From Streptomyces hygroscopicus subsp. hygroscopicus (lineage in GTDB: Bacteria; Actinomycetota; Actinomycetes; Streptomycetales; Streptomycetaceae): DNA of 64,000 nt. Positions 9,181-18,504 of the stretch are shown here, piece by piece (position 1 is the first letter of the stretch; every line of letters starts with the position of its first letter). The stretch lies in assembly GCF_030269125.1 (NCBI RefSeq), contig NZ_BSSM01000005.1, positions 248,001 to 312,000 on the forward strand. The letters are read 5' to 3'. The notes under the pieces were generated by a model. It was not told the DNA's origin and did not search any database. It saw nothing but the letters and a program-made list of their open reading frames with translations. The position numbers were made by a program, and so were the translations under genes.

Positions 9181-10472
9181 GCAAGCTCACCCTCCCGGGG
9201 GACCCGCCCGGCGGCGTCCGGGCCGTCGGCGTGTGGTCCATAGGCGTCGCGGTCTACTTCGTCGCCGTCATCTTCCGCACCTCGCTGGGCGTGGCGGGCC
9301 TCGACGCGGCCGACCGCTTCCATGTGAACGCCTCCGCGCTGTCCACCTTCTCCATACTCCAGCTGCTGGTCTACGCCGGCATGCAGATACCCGTCGGCCT
9401 GATGGTCGACCGGCTCGGCACCAAGAAGGTGCTCGCCCTCGGCGCCGTGCTGTTCACGATCGGGCAGCTCGGCTTCGCCTTCTCGCCGTCGTACGGCACC
9501 GCGCTCGCCTCCCGGGCGCTGCTGGGCTGCGGTGACGCGATGACGTTCATCAGTGTGCTGCGCCTCGGCACCCGCTGGTTCCCGGCCCGGCGCGGGCCGC
9601 TGGTCGCGCAGCTCGCGGCCCTGGTCGGCATGGCGGGCAACCTGATCTCCACCCTCGTCCTGGCCCGGCTGCTGCACAGCATCGGCTGGACGCAGGCGTT
9701 CGCGGGCAGCGCGCTGGCCGGCGTGGTCGTGCTCGTCCTGACCGTACTGTTCCTGAAGGACCACCCCGAGGGACACGAGCCCGAGCCGTCCCGGCACCAC
9801 GGCTCCGCCTACGTCCGCCGGCAGATCGCCGAGGCATGGCGGGAGCCCGGCACCCGGCTGGGGATGTGGGTGCACTTCACCACCCAGTTCCCGGCGATGG
9901 TCTTCCTGCTGCTGTGGGGCCTGCCGTTCCTGGTCGAGGCGGAGGGCCTCAGCCGGGCCACGGCCGGTGAGCTGCTGACCCTCGTCGTGCTGTCCAACAT
10001 GGTGGTGGGCCTCGTCTACGGCCAGATCATCGCCCGGCACCACAGCGCCCGGCTGCCGCTCGCGCTGTGCACGGTGGCGGCGACGGCGCTGCTGTGGGCC
10101 GTGACGCTGGCCTACCCGGGGGCGCACGCGCCGATGTGGCTGCTGATCGTCCTGTGCGCGGTGCTCGGCGCGTGCGGACCCGCCTCGATGATCGGATTCG
10201 ACTTCGCCCGCCCGGCCAACCCGCCCGAGCGCCAGGGCACCGCGTCCGGGATCACCAACATGGGCGGTTTCATCGCCTCCATGACGACCCTGCTCGCGAT
10301 CGGCGTGCTGCTGGACGCGACGGGGGACGACTACACGGTGGCCTTCAGCGCGGTGTTCGTCCTCCAGGCGATCGGCGTCGGCCAGATCCTGCGGCTGCGG
10401 GGCCGGGCCGCCCGCCGCGAGCGCGAGCGGCTGGTGGCCAGCCGGGTGGAGACGGTGCACGTACCGGCGTGA
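9177..10472 (+). CDS. Major facilitator superfamily transporter
   Basis: A 431-residue integral membrane protein with about twelve hydrophobic segments. It carries the MFS loop 2-3 signature as GLMVDRLGTKKVLALG and a central cytoplasmic loop (KDHPEGHEPEPSRHHG). The substrate is not readable; the family resembles metabolite:proton symporters more than drug exporters. It overlaps the GntR gene by four bases, so the two are co-transcribed and translationally coupled. The regulator probably senses the imported compound or a product of it. The gene ends 25 bp from the stop of the converging methyltransferase. Confidence 0.9.
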   Translation: MSKLTLPGDPPGGVRAVGVWSIGVAVYFVAVIFRTSLGVAGLDAADRFHVNASALSTFSILQLLVYAGMQIPVGLMVDRLGTKKVLALGAVLFTIGQLGFAFSPSYGTALASRALLGCGDAMTFISVLRLGTRWFPARRGPLVAQLAALVGMAGNLISTLVLARLLHSIGWTQAFAGSALAGVVVLVLTVLFLKDHPEGHEPEPSRHHGSAYVRRQIAEAWREPGTRLGMWVHFTTQFPAMVFLLLWGLPFLVEAEGLSRATAGELLTLVVLSNMVVGLVYGQIIARHHSARLPLALCTVAATALLWAVTLAYPGAHAPMWLLIVLCAVLGACGPASMIGFDFARPANPPERQGTASGITNMGGFIASMTTLLAIGVLLDATGDDYTVAFSAVFVLQAIGVGQILRLRGRAARRERERLVASRVETVHVPA

Positions 10473-10497
10473 GCCCGGCCGCCCCGGACCGCCCGTG

Positions 10498-11250
10498 TCA
10501 GCGCGTATCCGGTACGAGGGTGAGGTACGCGATGCCGAGGACACCGCGGTAGCTCATCCACTGGGCGCGGTGCCGGTCCAGGCGGGCGCGGGTCTCGGGC
10601 GCCAGCGGATGGTCCGGGTTGCGGGCGAGCCAGACCTCCAGGTCGGCCTGGTAACCCGACTCGAACTCCTCCCACTCCCGCGGGCTCGCCGTCTCCGTCC
10701 ACTCCGGACGGAAACCGGCCCCGACCGCGAGGTCGAGCAGCGTCCCGAGGTCGTAGTGATCGTCCTGAGCCGCGCCCGGCCACATGCCGGACAGCTCGGC
10801 GTCGGTGGGCGGACGCTGCCAGAAGCCCTCGCCGAGCAGCACCCGGCCCTCGTCGGTCACCAGGCGCCGCAGTGCCCGCAGCGCCTCGGCGGTGGGGGGT
10901 TCGGCCTCGCTGAGGGCCTGGGTCGCGCCGAGACAGAGCACCAGGTCGGCGGGGCCCCGCCGGGTTCCCACGGCGGACTCCTCGGCGAACTCCACCCGCC
11001 GGCCGAGGCCGCGTTCCTCGGCGTTCCGCCGGGCGCGGGCGAGGTCCTCGCCGTTCAGGTCGACGCCGGTTCCCGTGGCGTCCGGCACGGCGTCGAGCAC
11101 GCGCAGCAGCAACTCGGCCCAGCCGCAGCCGATGTCGAGCACGGTGCGGGGGTGGTTCGCCGCGAGCCGCCGGACCATGGCGGTCGCGCGGCCCTCCGAG
11201 AGGGGGCCGTGGAAGGTGAGCCGGGTGAGCCGGGGCAGGGCGGTGGTCAT
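10498..11250 (-). CDS. Class I SAM-dependent methyltransferase
   Basis: The 250-residue protein shows the SAM-binding motif I as VLDIGCGWAELLLRVL, an acidic residue ending strand 2 (GTGVDLN), and motif post I regions (DLVLCLGATQAL, GRVLLGEGFWQRPP). The C-terminus is rich in Trp and Glu (EWEEFESGYQADLEVW), as in a Streptomyces-widespread small-molecule methyltransferase group. The substrate is unknown. The ATG at 11250 is preceded by TAGCGT on the minus strand seven bases away, with no purine-rich site between, which suggests a leaderless message. An upstream in-frame extension exists but does not look coding. Confidence 0.87.
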   Translation of the reverse strand: MTTALPRLTRLTFHGPLSEGRATAMVRRLAANHPRTVLDIGCGWAELLLRVLDAVPDATGTGVDLNGEDLARARRNAEERGLGRRVEFAEESAVGTRRGPADLVLCLGATQALSEAEPPTAEALRALRRLVTDEGRVLLGEGFWQRPPTDAELSGMWPGAAQDDHYDLGTLLDLAVGAGFRPEWTETASPREWEEFESGYQADLEVWLARNPDHPLAPETRARLDRHRAQWMSYRGVLGIAYLTLVPDTR

Positions 11251-11333
11251 ACCCGGCACGCTAGAAGGCCGTTCCCGCAGGCACCACTGATTTGCCGGCG
11301 GCCCGGACCCCGGCCGGCGCAAGGGCGGCACGG

Positions 11334-11411
11334 CGTCACGGCATACGCGGTCACGCGGTCGGGGCACCGCGCAGCCACCGCGTCACGACGTCACCGGGTC
11401 ACGGCGTCACG
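11334..11411. repeat. Cluster of degenerate GTCAC(G) repeats
   Basis: Six copies of GTCAC occur in 78 bp, several as CGTCACGG, running from the intergenic space into the last codons of the 11399-12223 gene. They are spaced irregularly. They could be a regulator site cluster or a local expansion; no function can be assigned. Confidence 0.35.
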
Positions 11412-12223
11412 GCGAAGTTGTGCAGGATGGCCTTCGTCAGATCCTGGTCGCCCTCGGCCTTGACGCGGTCCGCCACCGCCTCGGGGGCCACCCGTCCGCA
11501 GGCCAGCCGCACGTAGGTCTCCCAGTCGAGGCTGAGGGAGGCCACCGGGCCGAGCGCCGGGGCGGTCTCCAGGGTGCCGCGGCCCTGGATGTCGACGCGG
11601 ATGGTGCGCAGGAACTCCACGGGGCCGTGCACATCGAAGACGACGGCCGAACTGCGCGGCGCGTTCGCGTCCTTCGCGACGACCTTCGGCAGCACCTCCA
11701 GCAGGAAGTCGCGGGTGACGTGCGCGCCGGGCGAGTCGAGGTTGCCGGGGCGGCCGAGCGCCGTACGCAGGTCCTGTTCGTGCACCCAGACGTCGAAGGC
11801 GCGCATGCGGTGGGCGTGTTCGAGGGTGATGTCCGTGCCCAGCGGCCCGCGCACGATGGCGTCGGGCGCGCGGTTCTCGTTGCGCATCTGGCGGTTGCGG
11901 CGGATGACCGTGTACTCCAGCTCGGACGTCATCTCCGGCGCGGTGTGGTGGCGGCGGACGTCGACCTGCATCTCCATGTAGCGCTGGTGCTCGTTGGCGA
12001 CGTGGAAGAGGTCGCGCGGCAGGGAGTGGATGGGGCGCGGGTCGCCGAGCAGTTCGCAGTCCATGCCGATGACGTGCGACACGATGTCGCGCACCGACCA
12101 TCCCGGGCACGGTGTCCGCCGGTTCCACTCGGCCTCTGCCAGGGGCTGCACCATCTCGGATATCGCGTCGACGGAGTGCGACCAGGCGTCGGCGTAGGGC
12201 TGGAGGGTGGGATGCAGACTCAC
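11399..12223 (-). CDS. Maleylpyruvate-isomerase/MDMPI-type mycothiol-dependent family protein
   Basis: The 274-residue protein begins with the DinB-like four-helix MDMPI N-terminal pattern (WNRRTPCPGWSVRDIVSHVIGMD), whose His residues bind a divalent metal. A central HRMRAFDVWVHEQDLR block and a C-terminal SCP2-like domain follow (SLDWETYVRLACGR). Family members include mycothiol-dependent maleylpyruvate isomerase; many are uncharacterised, so a thiol-transfer or isomerase reaction is possible but unproven. The start is the GTG at 12223 with GAGGGG about ten bases upstream. It is divergent from the nitrilase-family gene. Confidence 0.86.
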   Translation of the reverse strand: MSLHPTLQPYADAWSHSVDAISEMVQPLAEAEWNRRTPCPGWSVRDIVSHVIGMDCELLGDPRPIHSLPRDLFHVANEHQRYMEMQVDVRRHHTAPEMTSELEYTVIRRNRQMRNENRAPDAIVRGPLGTDITLEHAHRMRAFDVWVHEQDLRTALGRPGNLDSPGAHVTRDFLLEVLPKVVAKDANAPRSSAVVFDVHGPVEFLRTIRVDIQGRGTLETAPALGPVASLSLDWETYVRLACGRVAPEAVADRVKAEGDQDLTKAILHNFAVTP

Positions 12224-12405
12224 GGAACGGGACCCCTCGGCGGTCGGTACACGGGCAGGTTGCGGCGGCGGTGCCAGCGGGCGGCGGCTGCGCGTCGGCG
12301 GGTGTCTGAGAAGCTAAGTTACGCTGCTGGCAGGCACCCCGGCAGTGCTTTCGCGTGACGATCGTAGGCCCGTATGGACGACTCGAATGCCAGGACGGTG
12401 GTAGT

Positions 12406-13224
12406 GTGCGCGCCTCTCTGATCCAGATGGCCGTCGACGAGGGGGAATCGGTCTCCTCGCGCAGGCTGCGCGCGGCCGCCCTGGTCCGCGAACAGGCCGG
12501 GGCCGACCTGGTGGTGCTGCCCGAGCTGTGGACCACCGGCGCCTTCGCCTACGAGGACTTCGGCCGTGCGGCCGAGCCGCTCGAAGGACCGACCTACGAG
12601 ACGATGGCCGAGGCGGCGGCGGATGCGGGCGTGTGGCTGCACGCCGGCTCGATCCCCGAGCGCGCGGCGTCCGGCGACGGCTCCGCGCAGGACGACGGGA
12701 CCCTCTACAACACCTCGCTCGTCTTCTCCCCCTCCGGCCGACTCGCCGCCGCCTACCGCAAGATCCACCGCTTCGGCTTCGACCGGGGCGAGGCCGTGCT
12801 GATGGGCGCGGGGCAGGATCTGGTGACGGTCCCGCTGCCCGGGGCGACGCTGGGTCTGGGCACCTGCTACGACCTGCGGTTCCCCGAGCTGTTCCGCGGA
12901 CTGGTCGACGCCGGGGCCGGGGTGCTGGTGCTCCCCGCGGGCTGGCCCGAGCGACGTCGCGCGCACTGGACGCTGCTGGCTCGGGCGCGGGCGGTGGAGA
13001 ACCAGGCGTTCGTGCTCGCCTGTGGAACGGCGGGGACCCACGCGGGAGTTCCACAGGCCGGTCACTCGATCGTGGTGGACCCGTGGGGTGAGGTGCTGGC
13101 CGAGGCGGGCCCCGGCGAGGAGGTCCTCACGGCCGACTTCGACCCGGCGAAGGTGGCGGCGACCCGGGAGCAGTTCCCCGCGCTGAAGGACCGCGTCCTC
13201 GGGCTGGCGCCGCCCCGGCGCTAG
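12406..13224 (+). CDS. Carbon-nitrogen hydrolase (nitrilase superfamily amidase)
   Basis: A 272-residue nitrilase-fold enzyme with the complete Glu-Lys-Cys triad: E40 in VLPELW, K119 in YRKIHRF and C154 in GTCYDLRF. This size and motif set fit omega-amidase/deaminated-glutathione amidase-like members that hydrolyse small amides. The GTG at 12406 is preferred because it begins the conserved first strand (VRASLIQMAV) and GGTGG lies upstream; a longer frame beginning at 12355 is not family-like. It is divergently transcribed from the MDMPI gene across about 180 bp. Confidence 0.91.
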   Translation: MRASLIQMAVDEGESVSSRRLRAAALVREQAGADLVVLPELWTTGAFAYEDFGRAAEPLEGPTYETMAEAAADAGVWLHAGSIPERAASGDGSAQDDGTLYNTSLVFSPSGRLAAAYRKIHRFGFDRGEAVLMGAGQDLVTVPLPGATLGLGTCYDLRFPELFRGLVDAGAGVLVLPAGWPERRRAHWTLLARARAVENQAFVLACGTAGTHAGVPQAGHSIVVDPWGEVLAEAGPGEEVLTADFDPAKVAATREQFPALKDRVLGLAPPRR

Positions 13225-13260
13225 CGGGGACCGCCCGGGTGCGGCCCGGCGGACGGCACG

Positions 13261-13755
13261 TCAGTCGTCCTCCCGCTCCTTCTCCGCGAGATGGATCACG
13301 CACACCGCCACCGCGATGAGCAGCGCCGGGTCCGCGTCCTCGCGTACGACGTCCACGCCGTACGTCTCCCGCAGGTGCAGCCAGCGCCGGGAGATCACGG
13401 CCAGCACCTCGCCGTCGTACTCGACCACGAACTCGCGGTCCAGGATCCTGCCGCTGACGTCCAGTTCGGAGCCCCCGGCCAGTGCGACGCGGTAGTGGTT
13501 GCGCAGCAGGGACAGGCGTTTGCGCCTGATGGTGGCCAGGCCCTCGCCGTCCCGTTCGATCACCATCGTGTCGCGCAGGGCGAACATCTTCCGGTGGATG
13601 TCGATCAGGACCCGGCCCCCGGCGTCCTTCAGCTCGAAGGTGTCCCGCAGCCGCATGGCCTTGCCGTCGACGAGGAACACCTTGCGGCCGTGCTCGTCCT
13701 CGATCCAGTAGTCCTCGCCGATGCCGAGGAGCCGGTCGCGTACCAGGAATCTCAT
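13261..13755 (-). CDS. LURP-one-related (LOR/DUF567) family protein
   Basis: The 164-residue protein matches the LOR beta-barrel fold related to tubby C-terminal domains. It begins MRFLVRDRLLGIGEDYWIED, with repeated strands such as FLVDGKAMRLRDTFEL and DTMVIERDGEGLATIRRK, and a closing hydrophobic helix (LLIAVAVCVIHLAEK). Bacterial members are uncharacterised and may bind lipids or act at membranes. The ATG at 13755 has GGAAGGG upstream. The next minus-strand gene, 240 bp upstream, encodes a small membrane protein, possibly in the same unit. Confidence 0.87.
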   Translation of the reverse strand: MRFLVRDRLLGIGEDYWIEDEHGRKVFLVDGKAMRLRDTFELKDAGGRVLIDIHRKMFALRDTMVIERDGEGLATIRRKRLSLLRNHYRVALAGGSELDVSGRILDREFVVEYDGEVLAVISRRWLHLRETYGVDVVREDADPALLIAVAVCVIHLAEKEREDD

Positions 13756-13994
13756 GCCCTGAGCCCTTCCCCGGCCCGGCCGGTTCATCACGGCGGGAGC
13801 GGTGCGACCCGCGGCGGGAGGGAGCGGACACCGGCCCGAGCCGCGGGCCCGAACCCGCCCCGGCCGTCGGGGAGGGGGTGTCGTGGATGTCCGCGACGGC
13901 CGCGTGCCGCGACGACGGCCAGGACATCGCGTACCCCGCCCGGCACGTCCCCCGGCGGGGCTGGGGCGTCCCGGTCCGCCCCGCCGAGGGGTGC

Positions 13995-14255
13995 TCAGAC
14001 GCCGTAGCCGTCCGTGTAGCCGTCGCCGGTGTGGTGGTGACGGTGGTGGGGTTCCTCCTCCACGACCGGCGTCGTCGGTGGCACGACGACCCGCCGGCGC
14101 CGGGCGATACCGCTGAACGTGGCGACGCCGATCAGACCGACGGCCATCAGGATCAGGCCGACGACGGTGAGGTTGACGCCGTGCATGTGCCAGTCGGTCG
14201 CGAACGTGAGTATGGCCCCCACGGCGATGAGGATGATGCATCCGCCGAGCCCCAT
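13995..14255 (-). CDS. Small two-helix membrane protein (DUF6458-like)
   Basis: This 86-residue protein begins MGLGGCIILIAVGAIL and contains two transmembrane helices separated by a short loop with WHMHG, then a basic patch (ARRRR) and a His-rich acidic tail (EEEPHHRHHH). It resembles the widely conserved actinobacterial DUF6458 family of unknown function. GGGGAGG sits 13 bases upstream of the ATG. The His-rich tail could bind metal, but that is speculation. Confidence 0.85.
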   Translation of the reverse strand: MGLGGCIILIAVGAILTFATDWHMHGVNLTVVGLILMAVGLIGVATFSGIARRRRVVVPPTTPVVEEEPHHRHHHTGDGYTDGYGV

Positions 14256-14382
14256 GAGGCTTCGCCTCCCCTTTCGGTTCCGGAATCTCCGGTCCCGTGC
14301 GGGTACCCGGCGCCGCCCCGCCTAGCCCTCCCGAAGGCCGCCCCGCCACGGGGACGTTCCACGCGGGGCAGCCCGGCGGGAC

Positions 14383-14430
14383 GCCCGTCCTCCGGGAGGC
14401 CGGTGGCGGCCGGCCCTCCGGAGGACGGGC
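14383..14430 (-). terminator. Strong terminator after the M18 aminopeptidase
   Basis: A 21-bp stem with two mismatches (outer arms GCCCGTCCTCCGG / CCGGAGGACGGGC) closes on a six-base loop, starting five bases past the stop codon on the minus strand. Confidence 0.7.
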
Positions 14431-14434
14431 CCGA

Positions 14435-15784
14435 CTAGGCCGCCAGGAAGGCCGTCAGGGCGTTCGCGAGGAGGAACGGGTCGTCGGCGCCGCAGAGTTC
14501 GCGGGCGCTGTGCATGGAGAGGATCGCCACGCCGATGTCGACCGTGCGGATGCCGTGCCGGGCCGCGGTGATGGGGCCGATGGTGGTGCCGCAGGGCATG
14601 GAGTTGTTGGAGACGAACGACTGGAAGGGGACACCGGCCTTCTCGCAGGCGGCGGCGAACACGGCACGGCCCGAACCGTCGGTGGCGTAGCGGTTGTTGA
14701 CGTTCACCTTGAGGATCGGGCCGCCGTTGACGCGCGGGTGGTGGGTCGGGTCGTGCCGCTCGGCGTAGTTGGGGTGCACGGCGTGACCGGTGTCGGAGGA
14801 CAGGCACACGGTGCCGGCGAAGGCGCGGGCGCGGTCCTCGTAGGAGCCGCCGCGGGCGAACACGGAGCGCTCCAGTACGGAGCCGAGCAGCGGGCCGTCC
14901 GCGCCCGTGTCGGACTGCGAGCCGTTCTCCTCGTGGTCGAAGGCGGCCAGCACCGGGATGCGGGTGAGGGCCGCGCCGGAGGCCGCGGCGGCGGCCAGCG
15001 CGGCCGCGCCGGCGTGCACGGACAGCAGGTTGTCCATGCGCGGCCCGGCGACCAGCTCGCGGTCGCGGCCGAGGTAGGCCGGGGGCTCCACCGGGTGCAC
15101 CATCAGGTCCCAGCCGGCCACCGAGTGTGCCTCGAGACCGGCCTCCTGCTCCAGGAAGGAGATCAGGTCACCGTCGAGCACCTCGTCGCCGAGACCCCAC
15201 ACCGGCTGCAGGTGCCGCTGCTTGTCCAGCTTGAGGCCCTCGGCGCTGACCGAGCGGTCCAGGTGGATGGCGAGCTGCGGCACCCGCAGCAGCGGCCGGT
15301 TCACGTCGACCAGGACGCTGGAGCCGTCGCGCAGGGTCAGCCGGCCGGCCAGGCCCAGGTCGCGGTCCAGCCAGGAGTTCATGAGCGGGCCGCCGTAGAT
15401 CTCCACGGCGACCTGGCGCCAGCCGTGCGCGCCGCTGTCGGGGCGCGGCTTGATCCGCAGGTTGGGCGAGTCGGTGTGGGCGCCGACGATGTGGAACGGC
15501 GTGTGGGGCGCGGCGCCCTCGGGGACGTACCAGGCGATGATCGCGCCGCCGCGCAGCACGTACCGGCCGCCGCTGGTGCCGTCCCAGGCGTCCGTCTCGG
15601 CGACCTGCCTGAAGCCGGCCTTCTCCAGCCGCTCGGCGACGTTCGCCACCGCGTGGTACGGCGAGGGGCAGGCCGCCAGGAAGGACATCAGGTCGTCGGT
15701 GTGGCCGCGGTCGAAGGTGAGGGGTGCGCGCGCAGCGCTCGCTGGAGGGGTGGCGGCGGGCGACGGGCGGGATGGTGCGCTCAT
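14435..15784 (-). CDS. M18-family aminopeptidase
   Basis: The 449-residue zinc aminopeptidase removes acidic or neutral N-terminal residues from peptides in the cytoplasm. Visible metal-site motifs include GAHTDSPNLRIK (His and Asp ligands), DHEENGS (general base/metal Glu), SSDTGHAVHPNY and the C-terminal SMHSARE. The length is typical of bacterial M18 enzymes. The ATG at 15784 has AAGGTG upstream; starting earlier would place coding sequence inside the terminator hairpin at 15805-15842. Monocistronic, flanked on both sides by strong hairpins. Confidence 0.93.
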   Translation of the reverse strand: MSAPSRPSPAATPPASAARAPLTFDRGHTDDLMSFLAACPSPYHAVANVAERLEKAGFRQVAETDAWDGTSGGRYVLRGGAIIAWYVPEGAAPHTPFHIVGAHTDSPNLRIKPRPDSGAHGWRQVAVEIYGGPLMNSWLDRDLGLAGRLTLRDGSSVLVDVNRPLLRVPQLAIHLDRSVSAEGLKLDKQRHLQPVWGLGDEVLDGDLISFLEQEAGLEAHSVAGWDLMVHPVEPPAYLGRDRELVAGPRMDNLLSVHAGAAALAAAAASGAALTRIPVLAAFDHEENGSQSDTGADGPLLGSVLERSVFARGGSYEDRARAFAGTVCLSSDTGHAVHPNYAERHDPTHHPRVNGGPILKVNVNNRYATDGSGRAVFAAACEKAGVPFQSFVSNNSMPCGTTIGPITAARHGIRTVDIGVAILSMHSARELCGADDPFLLANALTAFLAA

Positions 15785-15804
15785 GGGATTCACCTTAACG
15801 ACGG

Positions 15805-15842
15805 GCACGGGCCCGCTCCCGGTAAGAGGAGCGGGCCCGTGC
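15805..15842 (-). terminator. Perfect 15-bp terminator hairpin after the acyl-CoA dehydrogenase
   Basis: GCACGGGCCCGCTCC and GGAGCGGGCCCGTGC pair perfectly around an eight-base loop between the dehydrogenase stop (15908) and the aminopeptidase start (15784). It isolates the two minus-strand genes. Confidence 0.8.
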
Positions 15843-15907
15843 GCGGAAAGGACGGGGACGTCCGTAACGTCCGGCACCTGCGTCCCGGAAGGACGCCGGT
15901 CCGCGGT

Positions 15908-17734
15908 CTAGAACGCGGCCTCGTCCAGCTCCATCAGGTCCAGCTCGACGCCCGAGGCGATCTTGCGGGCGAGGGTGACGCCCGGCAGGACGTTCGCGGC
16001 GAAGAACTTCGCGGCGGCGATCTTGCCGGTGTAGAACGCCTTGTCCTTGGCGGAGGCCGTGGCGAGCTTCTCGGCGGCGACGGCGGCACCCTTGAGCAGC
16101 AGGTAGCCGACGATGACGTCGCCGGAGGCGAGCAGCAGGCGGGTGCTGTTCAGGCCGACCTTGTAGATGTTCTTGGCGTCGCTCTGGGTGGCGGCGAGGT
16201 CGGTCAGCATCAGGCCGACGATCGCCTCCAGCTCCACGGCGGCCTTGGCCAGGTGTTCGCGGGCGCCCGCCAGCTCCTCGCCGCCGGTGCCGAGCGCCAG
16301 GAACTTCTTGATGTCCTCGGCGAGCGAGTTCAGCGCGGCGCCCTGGTTGCGGACGATCTTGCGGAAGAAGAAGTCCTGGCCCTGGATCGCGGTGGTGCCC
16401 TCGTAGAGGGTGTCGATCTTGGAGTCCCGGATGTACTGCTCGATCGGGTACTCCTGGAGGAAGCCGGAGCCGCCGAAGGTCTGCAGGGACTGGGCCAGCT
16501 GCTCGTAGGCCTTCTCGGAGCCGTAGCCCTTGACGACGGGCAGCAGCAGGTCGTTGAGGGCGTGCTCGGCGGAGGCGTCCTCGCCGCCCGCCTCCTTGAT
16601 CTGGATCGCGTCCTGGATCGAGGCGGTGTACATCACCAGGGCGCGCATGCCCTCCGCGTACGCCTTCTGCGTCATGAGCGAGCGGCGCACGTCGGGGTGG
16701 TGGGTGATGGTGACCTTGGGCGCGGCCTTGTCCATGAAATTGGCCAGGTCCGGGCCCTGGACGCGCTCCTTGGCGTACTCCAGGGCGTTCAGGTAGCCGG
16801 TGGACAGCGTGGAGATCGCCTTCGTGCCGACCATCATGCGGGCGAACTCGATGATGCGGAACATCTGGCGGATGCCGTCGTGCTTGTCGCCGATCAGCCA
16901 GCCCTTGGCGGGGTGCTGGTCGCCGAAGGTCATCTCGCACGTGTTGGAGGCCTTCAGGCCCATCTTGTGCTCGACGTTGGTGGCGTAGACGCCGTTGCGC
17001 TCGCCCAGCTCGCCGGTCTCGAAGTCGAACAGGTACTTCGGCACGAGGAAGAGGGACAGGCCCTTGGTGCCGGGGCCGGCGCCCTCGGGACGCGCGAGCA
17101 CGTAGTGGAGGATGTTCTCCGACATGTCGTGCTCACCGGAGGTGATGAAGCGCTTCACGCCCTCGATGTGCCAGGAGCCGTCCTCCTGCTGGACCGCCCT
17201 GGTGCGGCCGGCGCCCACGTCGGAACCCGCGTCGGGCTCGGTGAGCACCATCGTGGAGCCCCACTGCTTCTCCACGGCGATCGAGGCGATGTGCTTCTGG
17301 ACCTCGTTGCCCTCCTCGAAGAGGATGCCGGCGAACGCCGGGCCGGAGGAGTACATCCACACGGCCGGGTTGGCGCCCAGGATCAGCTCGGCGTAGGCCC
17401 AGATCAGGGAGCGGGGCGAGGTGGTGCCGCCGATCTCCTCGGGCAGGCCGAGCCGCCAGTACTCGGAGTCCATGAAGGCCTGGTAGCTCTTCTTGAAGGA
17501 GGCCGGGACCGGCGCCGTGTTGGTCTCCGGGTCGAAGACCGGCGGGTTGCGGTCGGCGTCGGCGAAGGACTCGGCCAGCTCGTTCTCCGAGAGGCGGGTC
17601 ATCTCCTCCAGGATGCTCTTGGCGGTCTCGACGTCCATCTCCTCGAACGGGCCGGTGCCGTACACCTTGTCGCGCCCGAGTACTTCGAAGAGGTTGAACT
17701 CGATGTCGCGGAGATTCGACTTGTAGTGCCCCAT
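15908..17734 (-). CDS. Acyl-CoA dehydrogenase (long, FadE-like)
   Basis: A 608-residue FAD enzyme that introduces a double bond in acyl-CoA. It is longer than short/medium-chain enzymes and matches the 600-residue class with an extra C-terminal domain. Conserved elements are the FAD/substrate region [13 protein letters not shown], the SGEHD segment, the [13 protein letters not shown] helix and the acidic [16 protein letters not shown] region that carries the catalytic base in this class. The ATG at 17734 starts [17 protein letters not shown] and has GGAG ten bases upstream. Upstream lies a TACC-N4-GGTA element (17816-17827) that may bind a TetR-type fatty-acid regulator. The gene is monocistronic. 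Confidence 0.93.
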   Translation of the reverse strand: MGHYKSNLRDIEFNLFEVLGRDKVYGTGPFEEMDVETAKSILEEMTRLSENELAESFADADRNPPVFDPETNTAPVPASFKKSYQAFMDSEYWRLGLPEEIGGTTSPRSLIWAYAELILGANPAVWMYSSGPAFAGILFEEGNEVQKHIASIAVEKQWGSTMVLTEPDAGSDVGAGRTRAVQQEDGSWHIEGVKRFITSGEHDMSENILHYVLARPEGAGPGTKGLSLFLVPKYLFDFETGELGERNGVYATNVEHKMGLKASNTCEMTFGDQHPAKGWLIGDKHDGIRQMFRIIEFARMMVGTKAISTLSTGYLNALEYAKERVQGPDLANFMDKAAPKVTITHHPDVRRSLMTQKAYAEGMRALVMYTASIQDAIQIKEAGGEDASAEHALNDLLLPVVKGYGSEKAYEQLAQSLQTFGGSGFLQEYPIEQYIRDSKIDTLYEGTTAIQGQDFFFRKIVRNQGAALNSLAEDIKKFLALGTGGEELAGAREHLAKAAVELEAIVGLMLTDLAATQSDAKNIYKVGLNSTRLLLASGDVIVGYLLLKGAAVAAEKLATASAKDKAFYTGKIAAAKFFAANVLPGVTLARKIASGVELDLMELDEAAF

Positions 17735-17815
17735 GGCGACGGCTCCGTTGAGGGATCGGCGAGGCACTGTCTCCTCGCATCTGGTTCACGTACCAACAAG
17801 TAGCTACGATGATGC

Positions 17816-17827
17816 TACCCGTCGGTA
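17816..17827. promoter_or_regulatory. TACC-N4-GGTA element upstream of the acyl-CoA dehydrogenase
   Basis: TACCCGTCGGTA lies 82 bp upstream of the start codon, near TAGCTACGATGATGCTA. The short arms resemble operators of TetR-family lipid-metabolism regulators, but the match is only four bases per arm. Confidence 0.3.
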
Positions 17828-17929
17828 ATAAGACGCAACCCCGGTTCGGCCAAGTGTGAGAAGGGTCTACTCCTGTGGTCCGTTCGGGTCCATCCCTGCG
17901 GCGGGCTCGATCTCGGTACGCTTGCGCCC

Positions 17930-18412
17930 ATGTACGGATACGGCCAGCCCATGGACGGCGGCGCCGCGCAGCAGCAGTACACGTCGGGGCAGCAGCAGAT
18001 GGCGGGCGGGGCCGGCGGGTACGGCCAGCAGCCGCCGCTCTATCCGGAGCCGTCCCCGCCCTCGCTCGCGGACGCGGTGCGCGCGTTCACCACCGGGCAG
18101 ATGTCCCCCGAGGACTTCCAGCAGATCTTCGCCACGTCGAAGGTGTACTGCCCGCGCGGGGACACCCCCGGCTTCCTCGCGCTGCACAACACCCAGCAGC
18201 CGGTGATCCCGATGTTCACCTCGCTCAAGGAGCTGCGGAGGTACGCGGGCAAGGAGTCCAAGTACTTCGTCATCACCGGCGCCGAGGTGATCGACCTGCT
18301 GCCGACCGGCTACGGCTTCGTCCTCGACATGGAGGGCGAGCACCGGATGGTGTTCGACGCGAAGGCGGTCGAGCAGATGGTCGATTTCGCGATGCGCCGG
18401 ATGTACGGCTGA
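17930..18412 (+). CDS. SseB-family domain protein
   Basis: The 160-residue protein has a Gln/Gly/Tyr-rich disordered N-terminus (to about residue 40) and then an SseB N-terminal-type domain. That domain runs from SLADAVRAFTTGQMSPEDFQ through VIPMFTSLKELRRYAG to the final FAMRRMYG. SseB-like proteins in actinobacteria are common, often near ESX or enhanced-serine-sensitivity contexts, and their role is not established. The ATG at 17930 follows TACGCT at a distance that suggests a very short or absent leader. It ends 36 bp before a strong terminator. Confidence 0.85.
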   Translation: MYGYGQPMDGGAAQQQYTSGQQQMAGGAGGYGQQPPLYPEPSPPSLADAVRAFTTGQMSPEDFQQIFATSKVYCPRGDTPGFLALHNTQQPVIPMFTSLKELRRYAGKESKYFVITGAEVIDLLPTGYGFVLDMEGEHRMVFDAKAVEQMVDFAMRRMYG

Positions 18413-18447
18413 CCGCTACGGCCGATCGGCTGATCGTCGCCGCCGCG

Positions 18448-18477
18448 CGGGCCCGGAGGGAATTACCTCCGGGCCCG
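18448..18477 (+). terminator. Terminator after the SseB-like gene
   Basis: CGGGCCCGGAGG pairs perfectly with CCTCCGGGCCCG around GAATTA, followed by TCCTGTTGTG. Confidence 0.8.
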
Positions 18478-18504
18478 TCCTGTTGTGGGTGGCAAGAAGT
18501 TCAA

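Noticed and set aside
14297..17803. 1168-codon plus-strand open frame opposite the aminopeptidase and acyl-CoA dehydrogenase
   Set aside because: Shadow frame of two well-supported minus-strand enzymes; no motifs, rich in Gly/Val/Leu/Gln.
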